Assembly (NCBI RefSeq): GCF_030380815.1
Contig: NZ_JAUDUY010000002.1
Location: forward strand, 496,001 to 560,000
Direction: 5' to 3'
DNA: 64,000 nt
From: Robiginitalea aurantiaca
GTDB lineage: Bacteria > Bacteroidota > Bacteroidia > Flavobacteriales > Flavobacteriaceae
This document shows, piece after piece, positions 1 to 9,822 of this stretch (position 1 is its first letter; the number at the start of each line of letters is the position of its first letter). The notes beneath the pieces were generated by a model. The model searched no databases. It was not told where the DNA came from and saw nothing but the letters and a program-made list of their open reading frames with translations. The position numbers and the translations under genes were made by a program.

Positions 1-3
1 CAT

Positions 4-34
4 AAAAAAACCCGGTTACTTAACCGGGTTTTTT
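4..34. terminator. bidirectional rho-independent terminator
   Basis: A-run, stem AACCCGGTT/AACCGGGTT with a 4-5 base loop, then a T-run. It is symmetric, so it could end transcripts from either side; the gene to its left lies outside the window. Confidence 0.75.
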
Positions 35-93
35 GTTTGATACAAGTGGCGTATTCCTTCCTGTTCTGCTGTCGTTTTCCTCAGGTCTAAACG

Positions 94-119
94 CAAAAAA
101 ACCCGGACAAAGCCGGGTA
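94..119 (-). terminator. rpsT terminator
   Basis: On the minus strand the stem ACCCGGC/GTCCGGGT is followed by seven T. It lies about 30 bases past the rpsT stop codon and is the natural end of that transcript. Confidence 0.75.
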
Positions 120-146
120 TAAATACTTCAAAAGGAGCCTGATTAG

Positions 147-398
147 TTACAGGGTTGCAACCTGCTTTGTAAGCTTGCTCTTCAGGTTGGAAGCCTTATT
201 GGAATGTATAATATTCCTTTTGGCCAACTTGTCAATCATACCAACCACAGAAGGTAACAAAGCTTCCGCTTTCTTTTTGTCCTTTTCCATGCGAAGTTTC
301 TTAATCGCATTACGGGTGGTCTTATGCTGATAACGGTTGCGAAGGCGTACGGCTTCGTTCCTACGGATGCGTTTTAATGCAGATTTATGATTTGCCAT
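147..398 (-). CDS. rpsT: 30S ribosomal protein S20 (bS20)
   Basis: Small-subunit ribosomal protein that binds 16S rRNA early in 30S assembly. The 83-residue product is of normal family length, strongly basic, and starts [15 protein letters not shown], which is the typical S20 N-terminus. The rest is Lys/Arg-rich and helical, including the [15 protein letters not shown] segment near the C-terminus that marks the family. It lies downstream of two tRNA-Glu genes on the same strand and is followed by its own terminator. The ATG is the only sensible start. Identification is secure. Confidence 0.96.
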   Translation of the reverse strand: MANHKSALKRIRRNEAVRLRNRYQHKTTRNAIKKLRMEKDKKKAEALLPSVVGMIDKLAKRNIIHSNKASNLKSKLTKQVATL

Positions 399-438
399 AA
401 AGATCTTTCTTAGCGTATGTCTTAATTCAAAAACTATG

Positions 439-510
439 TAGCCCGTAGGGGAATCGAACCCCTGTTACCAGGATGAAAACCTGGCGTCCTAACCCCTAGA
501 CGAACGGGCC
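439..510 (-). tRNA. tRNA-Glu (UUC), copy 1
   Basis: The minus strand folds into a full cloverleaf. Acceptor stem GGCCCGT/ACGGGCT, anticodon stem CCAGG/CCTGG with loop TTTTCAT giving anticodon TTC (Glu), and T-arm with GGTTCGATTCC. CCA is not encoded. The gene-internal sequence is identical to the second copy 128 bases away. Confidence 0.95.
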
Positions 511-566
511 AAAATTTGTCTTTTAATCCAGTCGGGCGACAAAAACACCCGTTTCAGAACGTTTCG

Positions 567-638
567 TAGCCCGTAGGGGAATCGAACCCCTGTTACCAGG
601 ATGAAAACCTGGCGTCCTAACCCCTAGACGAACGGGCC
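567..638 (-). tRNA. tRNA-Glu (UUC), copy 2
   Basis: Same 72-base cloverleaf as the neighbouring copy, with anticodon TTC and no encoded CCA. The two copies are in tandem, separated by 56 bases, and probably come from one precursor started at the promoter box near position 680. Confidence 0.95.
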
Positions 639-677
639 ATTGGCTCGAAGCATAATTCGCTTCTAATTAGGCAGGTG

Positions 678-685
678 CAAAAATA
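678..685 (-). promoter_or_regulatory. candidate promoter -7 box for the tRNA-Glu pair
   Basis: On the minus strand this reads TATTTTTG, matching the Bacteroidetes TAnnTTTG box. It lies about 40 bases before the first tRNA in reading direction and after the proS stop. A clear TTG box at -33 was not seen. Confidence 0.5.
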
Positions 686-730
686 CAATTATTTTTAACT
701 AGACCAACTCCTGAAACTGTTTTTTTCTAC

Positions 731-2206
731 CTAGTATGCCTTGGCAAAAATAACCCGATAGGGGGATGGTTTCCCGCTAACCATACACTGCCCCGGATCG
801 GATACCGAATTCAGGGGAATGCAGCGGATGGTTGCCTTTGTTTCATCTTTGATGCGCTGTTCGGTTGCATCCGTTCCATCCCAATGCGCGGATACAAAAC
901 CACCCTTTGAATTCAACACTTCCTTGAATTCCTCATATGAATCCACGTCCGTTATATGGGTATCCCGGAAATCCAGTGCCTTGGCAAAAATTGCACGTTG
1001 CATCTCCTCCAGGAGGTCGGATATATGATCGACAATACCCTCCGAGGCAATGACTTGTTTTTCGAAAGTATCACGTCTGGCAACCTCAAAGGTTCCGTTC
1101 TCCATATCCCGTGGCCCGATAGCCACACGTACTGGGACCCCTTTTAATTCGTATTCATTGAATTTAAACCCTGGCTTATGCGTATCCCGGTCATCGTACT
1201 TTACGGAGATTCCCCTTGCTTTAAGGGCTTCGAGAAGCGGACGAACTTTTGTGCTGATCGCTTCAAGCTGGGCTTCTCCTTTGTAAATAGGAACTACCAC
1301 AACCTGGATTGGGGCCAGTTTTGGGGGCAGCACCAGACCATTATCATCACTGTGCGTCATGATCAGGGCACCGACCAGGCGGGTGGAAACCCCCCAGGAT
1401 GTCGCCCAGACGTGATCTCGCTGTCCATCGCGCGTATCGAACTGAACATCGAAAGCTTTGGCAAAATTTTGCCCCAGAAAGTGAGAAGTCCCCGCCTGAA
1501 GCGCCTTGCCATCCTGCATCAACGCTTCAATACAATAGGTCTCCAGGGCGCCGGCAAAACGTTCGCTTGCCGTCTTGGTCCCCCTGATCACTGGAACGGC
1601 CATATGGCCTTCAGCAAAATTTGCATAAATATCAAGGATGGTTTCGGCCTCTTCTACAGCCTCCTTCTCGGTCGCATGAGCCGTATGTCCTTCCTGCCAC
1701 AGGAACTCAGCGGTTCTGAGAAACAACCGGGTACGCATTTCCCATCTCACTACATTGGCCCACTGATTGATTTTCAGGGGTAAATCCCGATAGGACTGAA
1801 TCCACCTTCTGTACGTATCCCAAATAATGGTTTCAGAGGTAGGCCGAACGATAAGTTCCTCCTCCAGCTTTGCCGTTTCATCGACTACGATACCACTGCC
1901 ATCCTCCGCATTCTTTAATCTGTAATGGGTGACTACGGCGCATTCCTTTGCAAATCCCTCCACGTGGCTTGCCTCTTTACTCAGATAGGATTTGGGAATA
2001 AAAATAGGGAAATAGGCATTTTCGTGCCCTGTTTCCTTGAACATAGCATCGAGTGCTGCCTGCATTTTTTCCCAGATTGCGTATCCATATGGTTTAATTA
2101 CCATGCAACCCCGTACTCCGGAGTTTTCGGCCAGATCCGCTTTTACAACCAGTTCGTTGTACCATTTGGAATAATCCTCGGACCGTTTTGTTAAGTTTTT
2201 ACCCAT
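731..2206 (-). CDS. proS: prolyl-tRNA synthetase (eukaryote/archaea-like type)
   Basis: Class II synthetase that charges tRNA-Pro with proline in the cytosol. The 491-residue product starts [20 protein letters not shown] and has the class II core: [15 protein letters not shown], the [19 protein letters not shown] region with the motif 2 arginine, and [13 protein letters not shown] before motif 3. An anticodon-binding domain follows ([11 protein letters not shown] onward), then the C-terminal extension ending in AKAY. There is no inserted editing domain as in the 570-residue bacterial type, so this is the short eukaryote/archaea-like form common in Bacteroidetes. It is transcribed away from the lipoprotein gene at 2303. 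Confidence 0.96.
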   Translation of the reverse strand: MGKNLTKRSEDYSKWYNELVVKADLAENSGVRGCMVIKPYGYAIWEKMQAALDAMFKETGHENAYFPIFIPKSYLSKEASHVEGFAKECAVVTHYRLKNAEDGSGIVVDETAKLEEELIVRPTSETIIWDTYRRWIQSYRDLPLKINQWANVVRWEMRTRLFLRTAEFLWQEGHTAHATEKEAVEEAETILDIYANFAEGHMAVPVIRGTKTASERFAGALETYCIEALMQDGKALQAGTSHFLGQNFAKAFDVQFDTRDGQRDHVWATSWGVSTRLVGALIMTHSDDNGLVLPPKLAPIQVVVVPIYKGEAQLEAISTKVRPLLEALKARGISVKYDDRDTHKPGFKFNEYELKGVPVRVAIGPRDMENGTFEVARRDTFEKQVIASEGIVDHISDLLEEMQRAIFAKALDFRDTHITDVDSYEEFKEVLNSKGGFVSAHWDGTDATEQRIKDETKATIRCIPLNSVSDPGQCMVSGKPSPYRVIFAKAY

Positions 2207-2302
2207 TGAAATTAGTTTGGCACAAATCTTGCAACTTTAATAGCAATTCAGTTGGCCAAAACTAACTAATTTTAGACTGTTCAACAATTTAATTTTATTG
2301 CG

Positions 2303-3598
2303 ATGACACCCCTTATAACCCCGCGTAATCTAAGTTTAACAACCTTTTCCGGACTCCTTGGGTTCCTGGTAGTTTCCTGTGGATCCTACGACTCGGCTTC
2401 CTATTACGACAGCGATGGCATCTACGCCAGTCCGGCTGAGCGCACTGAAAGGGTGGTTGTCCGGGAATATCAACAGCCACAGGTTAAAACAGAGTCGACC
2501 GGGGACGATTTTTACCAGGATTATTTCGGGGAAAAATCGAGGGAGCTCGATGAATACATGGATGGCGAGGTATTTACGGATGCGGATGCCTATTCGAGCA
2601 CTACAGAGATTGACAGTTTAGGCCTGGAAGAAGGAAATTATATCCAGAATTACAACGACTACGGCGGCCAGCCGGGTTGGGGTGATAGCGGTACTAATGT
2701 ATCCATAAACCTCTACGGTGGCTGGGGCGGTGGCTGGGGCTATTCCGGCTGGGGCTGGGGCGGCGGCTGGGGCTGGGGTGCCGGCTGGGGCTGGGGTTAT
2801 CCCTCATACGGCTGGGGCTGGGGCTGGGGCTGGGGTTTTCCAGGATACGGCTACTGCTGTGGTGGTTATCCGGGCTGGGGCTGGGGTTATCCAGGATATG
2901 GCTGGGGCTACCCAGGCTATGGCTGGGGTCATTATCCCTATTACAGATACGGTGGATATGTCAATAGCCGCAGAGGAAATTACAGTAGATACAATAATAT
3001 TAATGCACTCGGAGGCCGTTCTGTAATGGCAGCCGGGAATAGTTCAAGAGTGCGCTCCAATAGCGGGCGGTCTAACCTGGATCGCGGCAGCAGTGGCAGG
3101 AGTTCGAATATACGCAGCGTGGACCGGAGCAGGACATCGGCCTCGAGGAGCAATTCGCGGTCTGTAAATCGAAATCAGAGCGCGATTGCCAGAAACAATG
3201 CATATAGGAGTAGCAAAAGCACACGTTCTACGCCAAGGTATGGCAACAGTTCGCGATCGAACCGGACCTATACGGGTGCGCCACGAAATTATACAGCTTC
3301 AAGGGGTAATACCTATTCCAGAAGTTCCGGAAACCGGTCGGGATCCAACTACTCCAACCGCTATTCCAGGAGTTCCAATTCTTCAGGAAGAAACTATAGT
3401 GGCTCATCGAGGCCAGGCTCTTATCGCAGTTCGGGCAGCAGCCGATCATCTGGCAGCATGAGGAGTAGCGGAGGCGGCATGCGTTCATCCGGTAGTATGC
3501 GAAGCAGCGGAGGCGGCGGTATGCGGTCCTCAGGCGGCGGTCGCTCCGGTGGCGGACGCTCCGGTGGTGGACGTTCCGGCGGACGCGGTGGCTTCTAA
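2303..3598 (+). CDS. Trp/Gly-rich, Arg/Ser-rich low-complexity lipoprotein
   Basis: The 431-residue product has a signal peptide with a lipobox ending at Cys26 (LVVSC), so it is predicted to be a lipoprotein. Residues 30-130 are acidic and Tyr-rich. Residues about 138-215 are almost entirely GWG, GYG and YPGYGW repeats with a CCGGY insert. From about 220 to the end the protein is Ser/Arg/Asn-rich and finishes in repeats of RSSGGGM and RSGGG. The low-complexity blocks give no enzymatic clue; a surface or structural role is inference. It is divergent from proS and 29 bases upstream of a FadL-type barrel, possibly in one transcript. Repeat length may vary between strains. Confidence 0.85.
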   Translation: MTPLITPRNLSLTTFSGLLGFLVVSCGSYDSASYYDSDGIYASPAERTERVVVREYQQPQVKTESTGDDFYQDYFGEKSRELDEYMDGEVFTDADAYSSTTEIDSLGLEEGNYIQNYNDYGGQPGWGDSGTNVSINLYGGWGGGWGYSGWGWGGGWGWGAGWGWGYPSYGWGWGWGWGFPGYGYCCGGYPGWGWGYPGYGWGYPGYGWGHYPYYRYGGYVNSRRGNYSRYNNINALGGRSVMAAGNSSRVRSNSGRSNLDRGSSGRSSNIRSVDRSRTSASRSNSRSVNRNQSAIARNNAYRSSKSTRSTPRYGNSSRSNRTYTGAPRNYTASRGNTYSRSSGNRSGSNYSNRYSRSSNSSGRNYSGSSRPGSYRSSGSSRSSGSMRSSGGGMRSSGSMRSSGGGGMRSSGGGRSGGGRSGGGRSGGRGGF

Positions 3599-3627
3599 TT
3601 ATTCCCTACTAATTTAAAACAATCCCA

Positions 3628-5136
3628 ATGAAACATATCTATACCCTCAGCTTCGTATTGCTATGCACCTTGGCGAATGCACAAACGATAAATGATGTTC
3701 TCAGATTCAGTATTGAGGACGTACAGGGAACGGCGCGTTACCAGGCTTTAAGTGGTGCTTTTGGTGCCCTCGGGGGAGAACTCTCCGCCCTTGGCATCAA
3801 TCCGGCTGGTTCAGCTGTATTTAACAACGGGCAGTTCAGCATCACCGGAAGTGTTCACCAAAAGAAAAACAATTCACTTTTTAATGGCTCGGCTACAAGT
3901 ACAAGTGGGAGTCGTTTTAAACTCAACCAGGTGGGGGGTGTCTGGGTGTTTAAGAACTACGGAGGCGGTGACTGGAAGAAATTGGCACTCGCTGTTAATT
4001 ACGACCTCGTTCAGAATTTTGACAATGAAATCTTTATAAGGGGAAATACCCCTGTAGGTATCGACCAATATTTCCTGAATTATGCCCAGGGGGTTCCACT
4101 GGGGCCACTAAGGGTTCAGGAAGGCGAATTCATCGAAGATGCATACCTAGATATTGGAGGGAGTCTGGGATTCGGTGCCCAGCAGGCATTTCTCGGATTT
4201 CAGTCTGGTTTTATTGACCCTGTTGATTTTGAAGACAACAACAATACAGAATATTTTTCCAACGCAGATTACGATCGGGTAGATCAAAGCTATCTGCAAA
4301 GCTCTTATGGGTATAACAGCAAGTTCACAATGAATTTTGCAGGACAGTACAAGGACTTTCTCTCCATCGGAACATCCTTGAACTTCCACTCCGTCTTTTA
4401 CGAAAGTGTCACCACCATTAATGAGAGTTCGTATAGCCCGGACTCCGAAATACAGTTGGGGAGCTTCGATAATTTCCTAAGAACCCAGGGCTCTGGTTTT
4501 TCAATTGGCCTGGGTGCCATAGCGAGACTTGGTGATATTTTCCGGGTTGGGGCGAGTTACCAGTCCCCTACCTGGTATCAGCTTGTCGATGATTTATCCC
4601 AAAGGGTAAATTCGGATTTTCCGGACAAAAACCCGGATATCACTTTTATTGATTTTAGCATCGTCAACTTTTTCCCGAGGTACACAATCAAATCCCCTGC
4701 CCGCTATACCGGATCCCTTGCCATGGTCTTTGGTAACAAAGGACTGCTCAGTTTTGACTATGGCTTCCAGGACATGTCACGAGCGGAACTGCGTCCGACT
4801 TCTGACCCCGATTTTAATTCTGAAAACATATTTATTTCCCAGCAACTCGGGGGTGTCTCCACCCTGAGAGCAGGGGGAGAATATCGCATTGGCAGGGTGA
4901 GCTTCAGAGGTGGGTACAGATCGGAACAAAGCCCGTACAGGAACAATTCCGAATGGGGTAACCTTCAGGGTTACTCGGGAGGTCTGGGATTCGGCTTTGG
5001 TCCGAGTCGCCTGGATTTTACCTTTAGCCAGACCCGGCAGAATATTCCACAATCCATCTTTGAACTGGATATCAGCAGTGCCTCGGTAGAGCGTGTGAAT
5101 TCCTTCTACACCTTTACCTATACGCTGAATTTCTAA
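3628..5136 (+). CDS. FadL/OmpP1-type outer membrane barrel protein
   Basis: The 502-residue product has a signal peptide (about residues 1-18, cleavage near ANA-QT). The mature N-terminus reads DVQGTARYQALSGAFGALGG and then LGINPAGSAVF; this G-A-L-G-G...NPAG pattern marks the OMPP1/FadL/TodX family of barrels that pass hydrophobic compounds. The rest alternates like beta strands and ends in YTFTYTLNF with a C-terminal Phe, as barrels need for assembly. It follows the low-complexity lipoprotein gene closely on the same strand. The substrate is unknown. Family is confident, transport role is by analogy. Confidence 0.85.
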   Translation: MKHIYTLSFVLLCTLANAQTINDVLRFSIEDVQGTARYQALSGAFGALGGELSALGINPAGSAVFNNGQFSITGSVHQKKNNSLFNGSATSTSGSRFKLNQVGGVWVFKNYGGGDWKKLALAVNYDLVQNFDNEIFIRGNTPVGIDQYFLNYAQGVPLGPLRVQEGEFIEDAYLDIGGSLGFGAQQAFLGFQSGFIDPVDFEDNNNTEYFSNADYDRVDQSYLQSSYGYNSKFTMNFAGQYKDFLSIGTSLNFHSVFYESVTTINESSYSPDSEIQLGSFDNFLRTQGSGFSIGLGAIARLGDIFRVGASYQSPTWYQLVDDLSQRVNSDFPDKNPDITFIDFSIVNFFPRYTIKSPARYTGSLAMVFGNKGLLSFDYGFQDMSRAELRPTSDPDFNSENIFISQQLGGVSTLRAGGEYRIGRVSFRGGYRSEQSPYRNNSEWGNLQGYSGGLGFGFGPSRLDFTFSQTRQNIPQSIFELDISSASVERVNSFYTFTYTLNF

Positions 5137-5176
5137 TATCGGAAAGCACCTTTTAGAGGAGCGGGGAAACTCAGGC

Positions 5177-6592
5177 CTATCGCTTGAGGGAAAAATGGGA
5201 ACGAATGACGTTATTTACCACTTCTCCACCCTCGACCCGGCCGTATTCCAGTCGGAACCAGTAATCCGAAGCCGGGAGTTGTCGCCCGTTGAAGGTACCG
5301 TCCCATCCCTCACTGGTCTCGTCAATTTGTTTTAGCAATTTCCCATAGCGGTCAAATATAAAAACGACCGGATCGGCAAGGGTCTCGAGTCCCTGCACAT
5401 TCCATGTATCGTTTATCGAATCGCCGTTTGGGGTGAAAAATTTGGGATATCCAAGGACGAGAAATGGGATAGGTTCGGTTGTCCCGCATCCATTTTTATC
5501 GTTGACCACCAATTGGTTCTCCCCTGGCGGTAGATCCCGGAAGATTGGCGAATCCTGAAATGGACTTCCATTTACAGAATATTCGTAACTACCTCCCCCC
5601 AGCACCACGACTTCCACATCATTACTATCAGAGAGATCACTCAAAGTATCCACGCGAATCGGGCCAGGAACCCCATAAAAAATAATCAGGATATCATCTG
5701 TAATCGTTTGACCCGTAGAGGTCTCAATCTCGACAAAATACCGTCCTGTATTCGGGCTGGTTACCGTATAGGTAAAGGCTGTGGGACCTGAAGGCAGATT
5801 GGTATCGGGCGTTCCATCCAGATCAATATCCACGGACCAACGCACATTGGTTATATCCGGACCTGCCGGAGAATTCAAAGCGCTCAAAACAATATCCGGA
5901 TCCCCTGTGCAGGCCGTAATATCCAATCCCAGGAATTCATCCCTGAGGGTACAGTCCAGGGCGCTATTCTGATCGGCGTCCACAGAGGAACCCGTAAATG
6001 TCAGGATATACGACTCCGCATCCCCGTCAAAGTTTGTATTGTAGTTATTGATCAGCAAAAAGTAGAGCTCCCCTGCCTGAACATCGAGAAACTCGTCGTA
6101 TGTATTCTGACTTCCCTTTACAAATGGAGCTCCTTCCTGACCGTTTTCCGGATTGACGCCCATTCCCGTAAAACGGGTGTCATTCACCTCATAATTACAC
6201 CGGATGGGTTGCGCACTGCCAGAACTTATCGAGGCGCAATCTACGTCCGGACCATAGAGGGCAAAATCCCATTCTGCTGTGATGGTACCTCCCGGGGAAA
6301 CCGGAAGCGCTTCAATATCGAATCCTATTTGCCCATCGGTCCCCGCCCGGAAGACGAACCATGACGTATTATTTTCAATATTTGCGGACCCGACACTCCC
6401 CTTCTCCAGGCATCCCGTCTGACGAATTACATCCGGATCAAAATCGTCTATATCCCCGGCCCCGTCTGCGACCCAGATAAAAGCTTCATCAGCACAGACA
6501 GGAATTGCCGAACGGCAATCCCCGGAATTCTGCCCGTATCCTTCTACGGCAAACAGGAGAAAAACCACTAAGAATAATCGCATAAACCGCAT
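5177..6592 (-). CDS. secreted protein with T9SS type B sorting domain
   Basis: The 471-residue product has a signal peptide (residues 1-20, ending GYG-Q). The N-terminal half reads CRSAIPVCADEAFIW and NTSWFVFRAGTDGQIGF, a beta-rich extracellular module often found in such proteins. The last 85 residues form the CHU_C/type B sorting domain: YPKFFTPNGDSINDTWNV, then VFIFDRYGKLL, GWDGTFNGRQLPASDYWF and a final Lys-Arg. Type B cargo crosses the outer membrane by the type IX system and is usually surface-bound or released. The function of the cargo part is not known. It converges with the FadL-like gene. Confidence 0.9.
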   Translation of the reverse strand: MRFMRLFLVVFLLFAVEGYGQNSGDCRSAIPVCADEAFIWVADGAGDIDDFDPDVIRQTGCLEKGSVGSANIENNTSWFVFRAGTDGQIGFDIEALPVSPGGTITAEWDFALYGPDVDCASISSGSAQPIRCNYEVNDTRFTGMGVNPENGQEGAPFVKGSQNTYDEFLDVQAGELYFLLINNYNTNFDGDAESYILTFTGSSVDADQNSALDCTLRDEFLGLDITACTGDPDIVLSALNSPAGPDITNVRWSVDIDLDGTPDTNLPSGPTAFTYTVTSPNTGRYFVEIETSTGQTITDDILIIFYGVPGPIRVDTLSDLSDSNDVEVVVLGGGSYEYSVNGSPFQDSPIFRDLPPGENQLVVNDKNGCGTTEPIPFLVLGYPKFFTPNGDSINDTWNVQGLETLADPVVFIFDRYGKLLKQIDETSEGWDGTFNGRQLPASDYWFRLEYGRVEGGEVVNNVIRSHFSLKR

Positions 6593-6697
6593 GCGGAAAG
6601 GTTGTTTTTACCTCTTATATAACTGGCATATCCCCTTTTTAGTATGGCATTTTTGGAGTTTTAGATCAATGCCATTTAAAGGCAGTAACAATTGGTT

Positions 6698-7021
6698 TTA
6701 ACATGGGACTCCAAGTCCAAAAGATTCGAAACTCCCGATATCCGTGAATACCCTGCCTATGCGATCGAAAGCGCGGTCTTTTCCCCTCTTAAAATACCGC
6801 ATTGGCTTTTTCCCCGGTTGTTCAGGGTCACAGGTGCCGTACTTTGAGCTTAACCGCTTCCATGTGCTAATTTGTAAGCGGAATAAAACATCCTCATAAT
6901 CAAACAGGCCTTCCTCCTGAAAATAATGCATAAATAGTGGGTTTACCTCCTGCTTTTTTGGATGCGATGACCTTTCCATACAGGACTTAATTTCATTTGA
7001 AGTGCCCGCCGGACTTAACAT
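6698..7021 (-). CDS. hypothetical small protein, uncertain
   Basis: An open frame of 107 residues in the 510-base gap between the T9SS cargo gene and folE. It contains KKQEVNPLFMHYFQEEGLFDYEDVLF and RLQISTWKRLSSKYGTC, which look like a folded charged protein rather than random translation, but no family is recognised. The first 25 residues may not belong; Met15 (MERSSHPKKQE) is an equally good start. No signal peptide or membrane segment. It could be spurious or a remnant of a mobile-element protein; confidence is low. Confidence 0.35.
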   Translation of the reverse strand: MLSPAGTSNEIKSCMERSSHPKKQEVNPLFMHYFQEEGLFDYEDVLFRLQISTWKRLSSKYGTCDPEQPGKKPMRYFKRGKDRAFDRIGRVFTDIGSFESFGLGVPC

Positions 7022-7073
7022 GAATTTATACTGCGATGCCCAAGGTCACGGCTCCAAAGTGGCATTTTATGCA

Positions 7074-7081
7074 TATCTTTG
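7074..7081 (+). promoter_or_regulatory. candidate folE promoter -7 box
   Basis: TATCTTTG matches the Bacteroidetes TAnnTTTG box and lies 22 bases before the folE ATG, giving a predicted short leader. No convincing TTG at -33. Confidence 0.55.
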
Positions 7082-7102
7082 CCCTTTGAAAATTGATGTC
7101 TG

Positions 7103-7783
7103 ATGAAAATTGATCCTGCCTTGGAAACCCCTCAGGAATCTCACGGAGATGACCACTTTTCGGCTTCCGAAAACACTCCCATGCGCAAAGACGCTTTTGT
7201 GCTCAGCGAAACCGAAAAAATTGAACGCATTTCCGAAAGTGTCAGGGACATCATGCTTACCCTGGGTCTGGATCTGGAAGACGATAGTCTGAAAGGCACG
7301 CCTAACAGGGTAGCCAAGATGTATGTAAAAGAGATCTTTGGAGGACTGCATCCGGATCGGAAACCCAAATCTTCCACCTTTGACAATAAATACAAATACG
7401 GGGAGATGCTTGTGGAGAAAAACATCACGGTCTACAGCACCTGTGAACATCACCTGCTCCCAATTGTGGGTAAGGCCCACATTGCCTATATTTCAAGTGG
7501 ATCTGTAGTCGGGCTCTCCAAAATGAACCGCATTGTGGATTACTACGCGAAACGGCCTCAGGTTCAGGAACGGATGAACATTCAAATCGTCAGGGAGCTG
7601 CAGCATGTGCTGGGTACGAAAGATGTGGCTTGCGTAATCGATGCAAAGCACCTTTGTGTAAATTCCCGTGGAATCAGGGATGTTGACAGTAGCACAGTAA
7701 CTGCCGAATACGGCGGTCGTTTTAAAGAGGAAGGTCTGAGAAAAGAATTCCTTGAATATATCAATCTGGAAACCGAATTCTAA
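7103..7783 (+). CDS. folE: GTP cyclohydrolase I
   Basis: Converts GTP to 7,8-dihydroneopterin triphosphate, the first step towards folate and pterins. The 226-residue product has the full type I core: [16 protein letters not shown], then [18 protein letters not shown] with zinc ligands Cys114 and His117, [20 protein letters not shown], and [10 protein letters not shown] supplying the third ligand Cys185. The usual CMxxRG is CVNSRG here, a mild change. The first 35 residues are a poorly conserved tail. The cysS start lies 10 bases after the stop, so the two are probably co-transcribed. Confidence 0.96.
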   Translation: MKIDPALETPQESHGDDHFSASENTPMRKDAFVLSETEKIERISESVRDIMLTLGLDLEDDSLKGTPNRVAKMYVKEIFGGLHPDRKPKSSTFDNKYKYGEMLVEKNITVYSTCEHHLLPIVGKAHIAYISSGSVVGLSKMNRIVDYYAKRPQVQERMNIQIVRELQHVLGTKDVACVIDAKHLCVNSRGIRDVDSSTVTAEYGGRFKEEGLRKEFLEYINLETEF

Positions 7784-7793
7784 GGCATTGCTT

Positions 7794-9272
7794 ATGGCCC
7801 TCTACGAGGAACAAAACCTGCGAATCTACAATTCGCTGTCCGGTAAGAAAGAAAGCTTTACCCCTGTTCATGAAGGTCATGTAGGGATGTATGTTTGTGG
7901 CCCCACCGTATACAGCAAGGTACACCTGGGTAATTGCAGGACCTTTATGTCATTTGATATGGTTTACCGTTACTTCCTTCATTTGGGCTATAAGGTCCGC
8001 TATGTAAGGAATATCACAGACGCCGGACACCTTGAAGACGATGCGGACGAAGGGGAAGATAAGATTTCAAAGAAGGCCCGGCTGGAAAAGATAGAACCTA
8101 TGGAAGTTGTCCAGCGATATACCACTGATTTTCACAACATCCTCCGAAAATTCAACTTTCTTCCACCCAGTATCGAACCCACCGCTACGGGGCATATCGT
8201 GGAACAGATTGAGATTATTAAAGCAATCCTTGAAAAAGGATATGCTTACGAAAAGAATGGCTCTGTATACTTCGATGTTCAAAAGTTCGATTCGGATTTT
8301 GAATACGGCAAGTTAAGCGGACGCAGGCTGGAAGATATGATTGCCAATACCCGGGAACTGACCGCCCAGGATGAAAAGAACAATCCGCAGGATTTTGCGC
8401 TGTGGAAAAGGGCTGAACCCAGGCATATAATGCGGTGGCCCTCTCCATGGGGAGAAGGATTCCCAGGCTGGCACCTGGAGTGCACGGTTATGAGCACAAA
8501 ATACTTGGGAGAAACCTTTGATATACACGGAGGTGGGATGGACTTGAAATTTCCACATCACGAATGCGAGATTGCCCAGGCCGAAGCCCGATATGGCCAA
8601 AGCCCGGTCAGGTATTGGATGCATGCCAATATGCTGACCCTCAACGGCAGGAAGATGTCCAAATCCACCGGCAACAATCTGCTTCCGGAGGAAATATTTG
8701 AAGGTAATAATCCGATCCTCAGCAAAGCTTATTCGCCCAGTGTGGTACGCTTCTTTATGATGCAGGCGCATTATACGAGTATTCTCGATCTTAGCGATGA
8801 TGCGTTGCTGGCTGCTGAAAAAGGCTATATCCGCCTGATGGATGCGCTGGCGCTTCTCGATTCCATTCCCATTTCGGAAAAGTCGGATGTAGATCTGAAC
8901 GCCTGGAAACAAAGGTGTTATGATGCCTTAAACGACGATTTCAACACTCCAATCCTCATTGCCCAGCTCTTTGAAGCCGTCAAATGGATTCATCTTGCCA
9001 GGGAAGGACGACAGAACCTTAGCGCGGATGACAAAACAAATCTCGAATCGAGCCTGAATGCATTTGTTTTTGATATTCTCGGAATCCAAAAACCCATTGC
9101 AGGTACAGAGGCCAGCGGCAAAGTGGACGGTCTGGTCCAATTGCTAATCGACATGCGAAACAAAGCCCGGGCCGATAAGGATTACGCCACCGCCGATCAG
9201 ATCAGGGATACGCTGGCGGAACTCGGGATCCAGCTCAAGGACGGGAAGGAAGGCACCAGTTATCAGCTCTGA
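7794..9272 (+). CDS. cysS: cysteinyl-tRNA synthetase
   Basis: Class I synthetase that charges tRNA-Cys. The ATG at 7794 is chosen because the protein then starts [20 protein letters not shown], close to the family N-terminus, and the frame upstream overlaps folE. Cys35 (MYVCGPTVY) is a zinc ligand; HLGN at residues 44-47 is the HIGH-type signature; [17 protein letters not shown] and [13 protein letters not shown] hold the other zinc ligands; KMSKSTGN is the KMSKS loop. The C-terminal DALR-type domain holds [18 protein letters not shown]. At 492 residues it has normal length. Confidence 0.96.
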   Translation: MALYEEQNLRIYNSLSGKKESFTPVHEGHVGMYVCGPTVYSKVHLGNCRTFMSFDMVYRYFLHLGYKVRYVRNITDAGHLEDDADEGEDKISKKARLEKIEPMEVVQRYTTDFHNILRKFNFLPPSIEPTATGHIVEQIEIIKAILEKGYAYEKNGSVYFDVQKFDSDFEYGKLSGRRLEDMIANTRELTAQDEKNNPQDFALWKRAEPRHIMRWPSPWGEGFPGWHLECTVMSTKYLGETFDIHGGGMDLKFPHHECEIAQAEARYGQSPVRYWMHANMLTLNGRKMSKSTGNNLLPEEIFEGNNPILSKAYSPSVVRFFMMQAHYTSILDLSDDALLAAEKGYIRLMDALALLDSIPISEKSDVDLNAWKQRCYDALNDDFNTPILIAQLFEAVKWIHLAREGRQNLSADDKTNLESSLNAFVFDILGIQKPIAGTEASGKVDGLVQLLIDMRNKARADKDYATADQIRDTLAELGIQLKDGKEGTSYQL

Positions 9273-9438
9273 CCCGAACAGCTAATCCTGTAACATGTTT
9301 TGGGGCAATTTTGTCCACTGGTCCTAAACGAATTCAACTGATAAATTCTTGAAACGGCTGGTACTCTTAACCCGATAACCGACCGCATTGGTTTAGATTC
9401 CGGGAAAGCGTACCTTGTGACAAGAGGTTTCAGGCGCC

Positions 9439-9675
9439 ATGAAAAATTCCATTTCAGCTCTTTTTATTTCCATGATCAGGGGGTATCAGAAGTATATTTC
9501 CCCCCTCACACCTCCGAGTTGCCGGTATCTCCCTACCTGTTCCCAATACTCCATTGAAGCCCTTCAGAAACACGGGCTGCGGAAAGGAGGATGGTTGGCC
9601 ATTAAGCGGATTGGAAGCTGCCATCCCTGGGGCGGTTCCGGATACGATCCGGTTCCCGAAAAGGAGGAATCCTAA
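9439..9675 (+). CDS. yidD: membrane protein insertion efficiency factor YidD
   Basis: A small membrane-associated protein that assists YidC-dependent insertion of inner-membrane proteins. The 78-residue product holds the family core [24 protein letters not shown] and [22 protein letters not shown], with the two conserved Cys, and ends in the [12 protein letters not shown] block. The amphipathic N-terminal helix expected for inner-face attachment is present. It sits between cysS and lgt, both related to envelope or housekeeping functions, and is transcribed with them on the same strand. Confidence 0.93.
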   Translation: MKNSISALFISMIRGYQKYISPLTPPSCRYLPTCSQYSIEALQKHGLRKGGWLAIKRIGSCHPWGGSGYDPVPEKEES

Positions 9676-9822
9676 GTAAGGGGGGCTCCTTTAGGTATGG
9701 CCCAATTGGCCTCTTTTAGCTGACAGAGCCTCTGCGGCAGCACGAAATGATCCCGTCATAAATAAAAGCGCTGCAAGGATGACGCGTTCGGATTTACTAT
9801 CTTAGCCCCCAAAGCCCCGTCT

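Noticed and set aside
1178-1783. Open frame of 201 codons opposite proS
   Set aside because: It lies entirely within the conserved proS gene on the other strand and encodes no recognisable protein; proS is certain.
8313-8912. Open frame of 199 codons opposite cysS
   Set aside because: Antisense shadow of a fully conserved synthetase.
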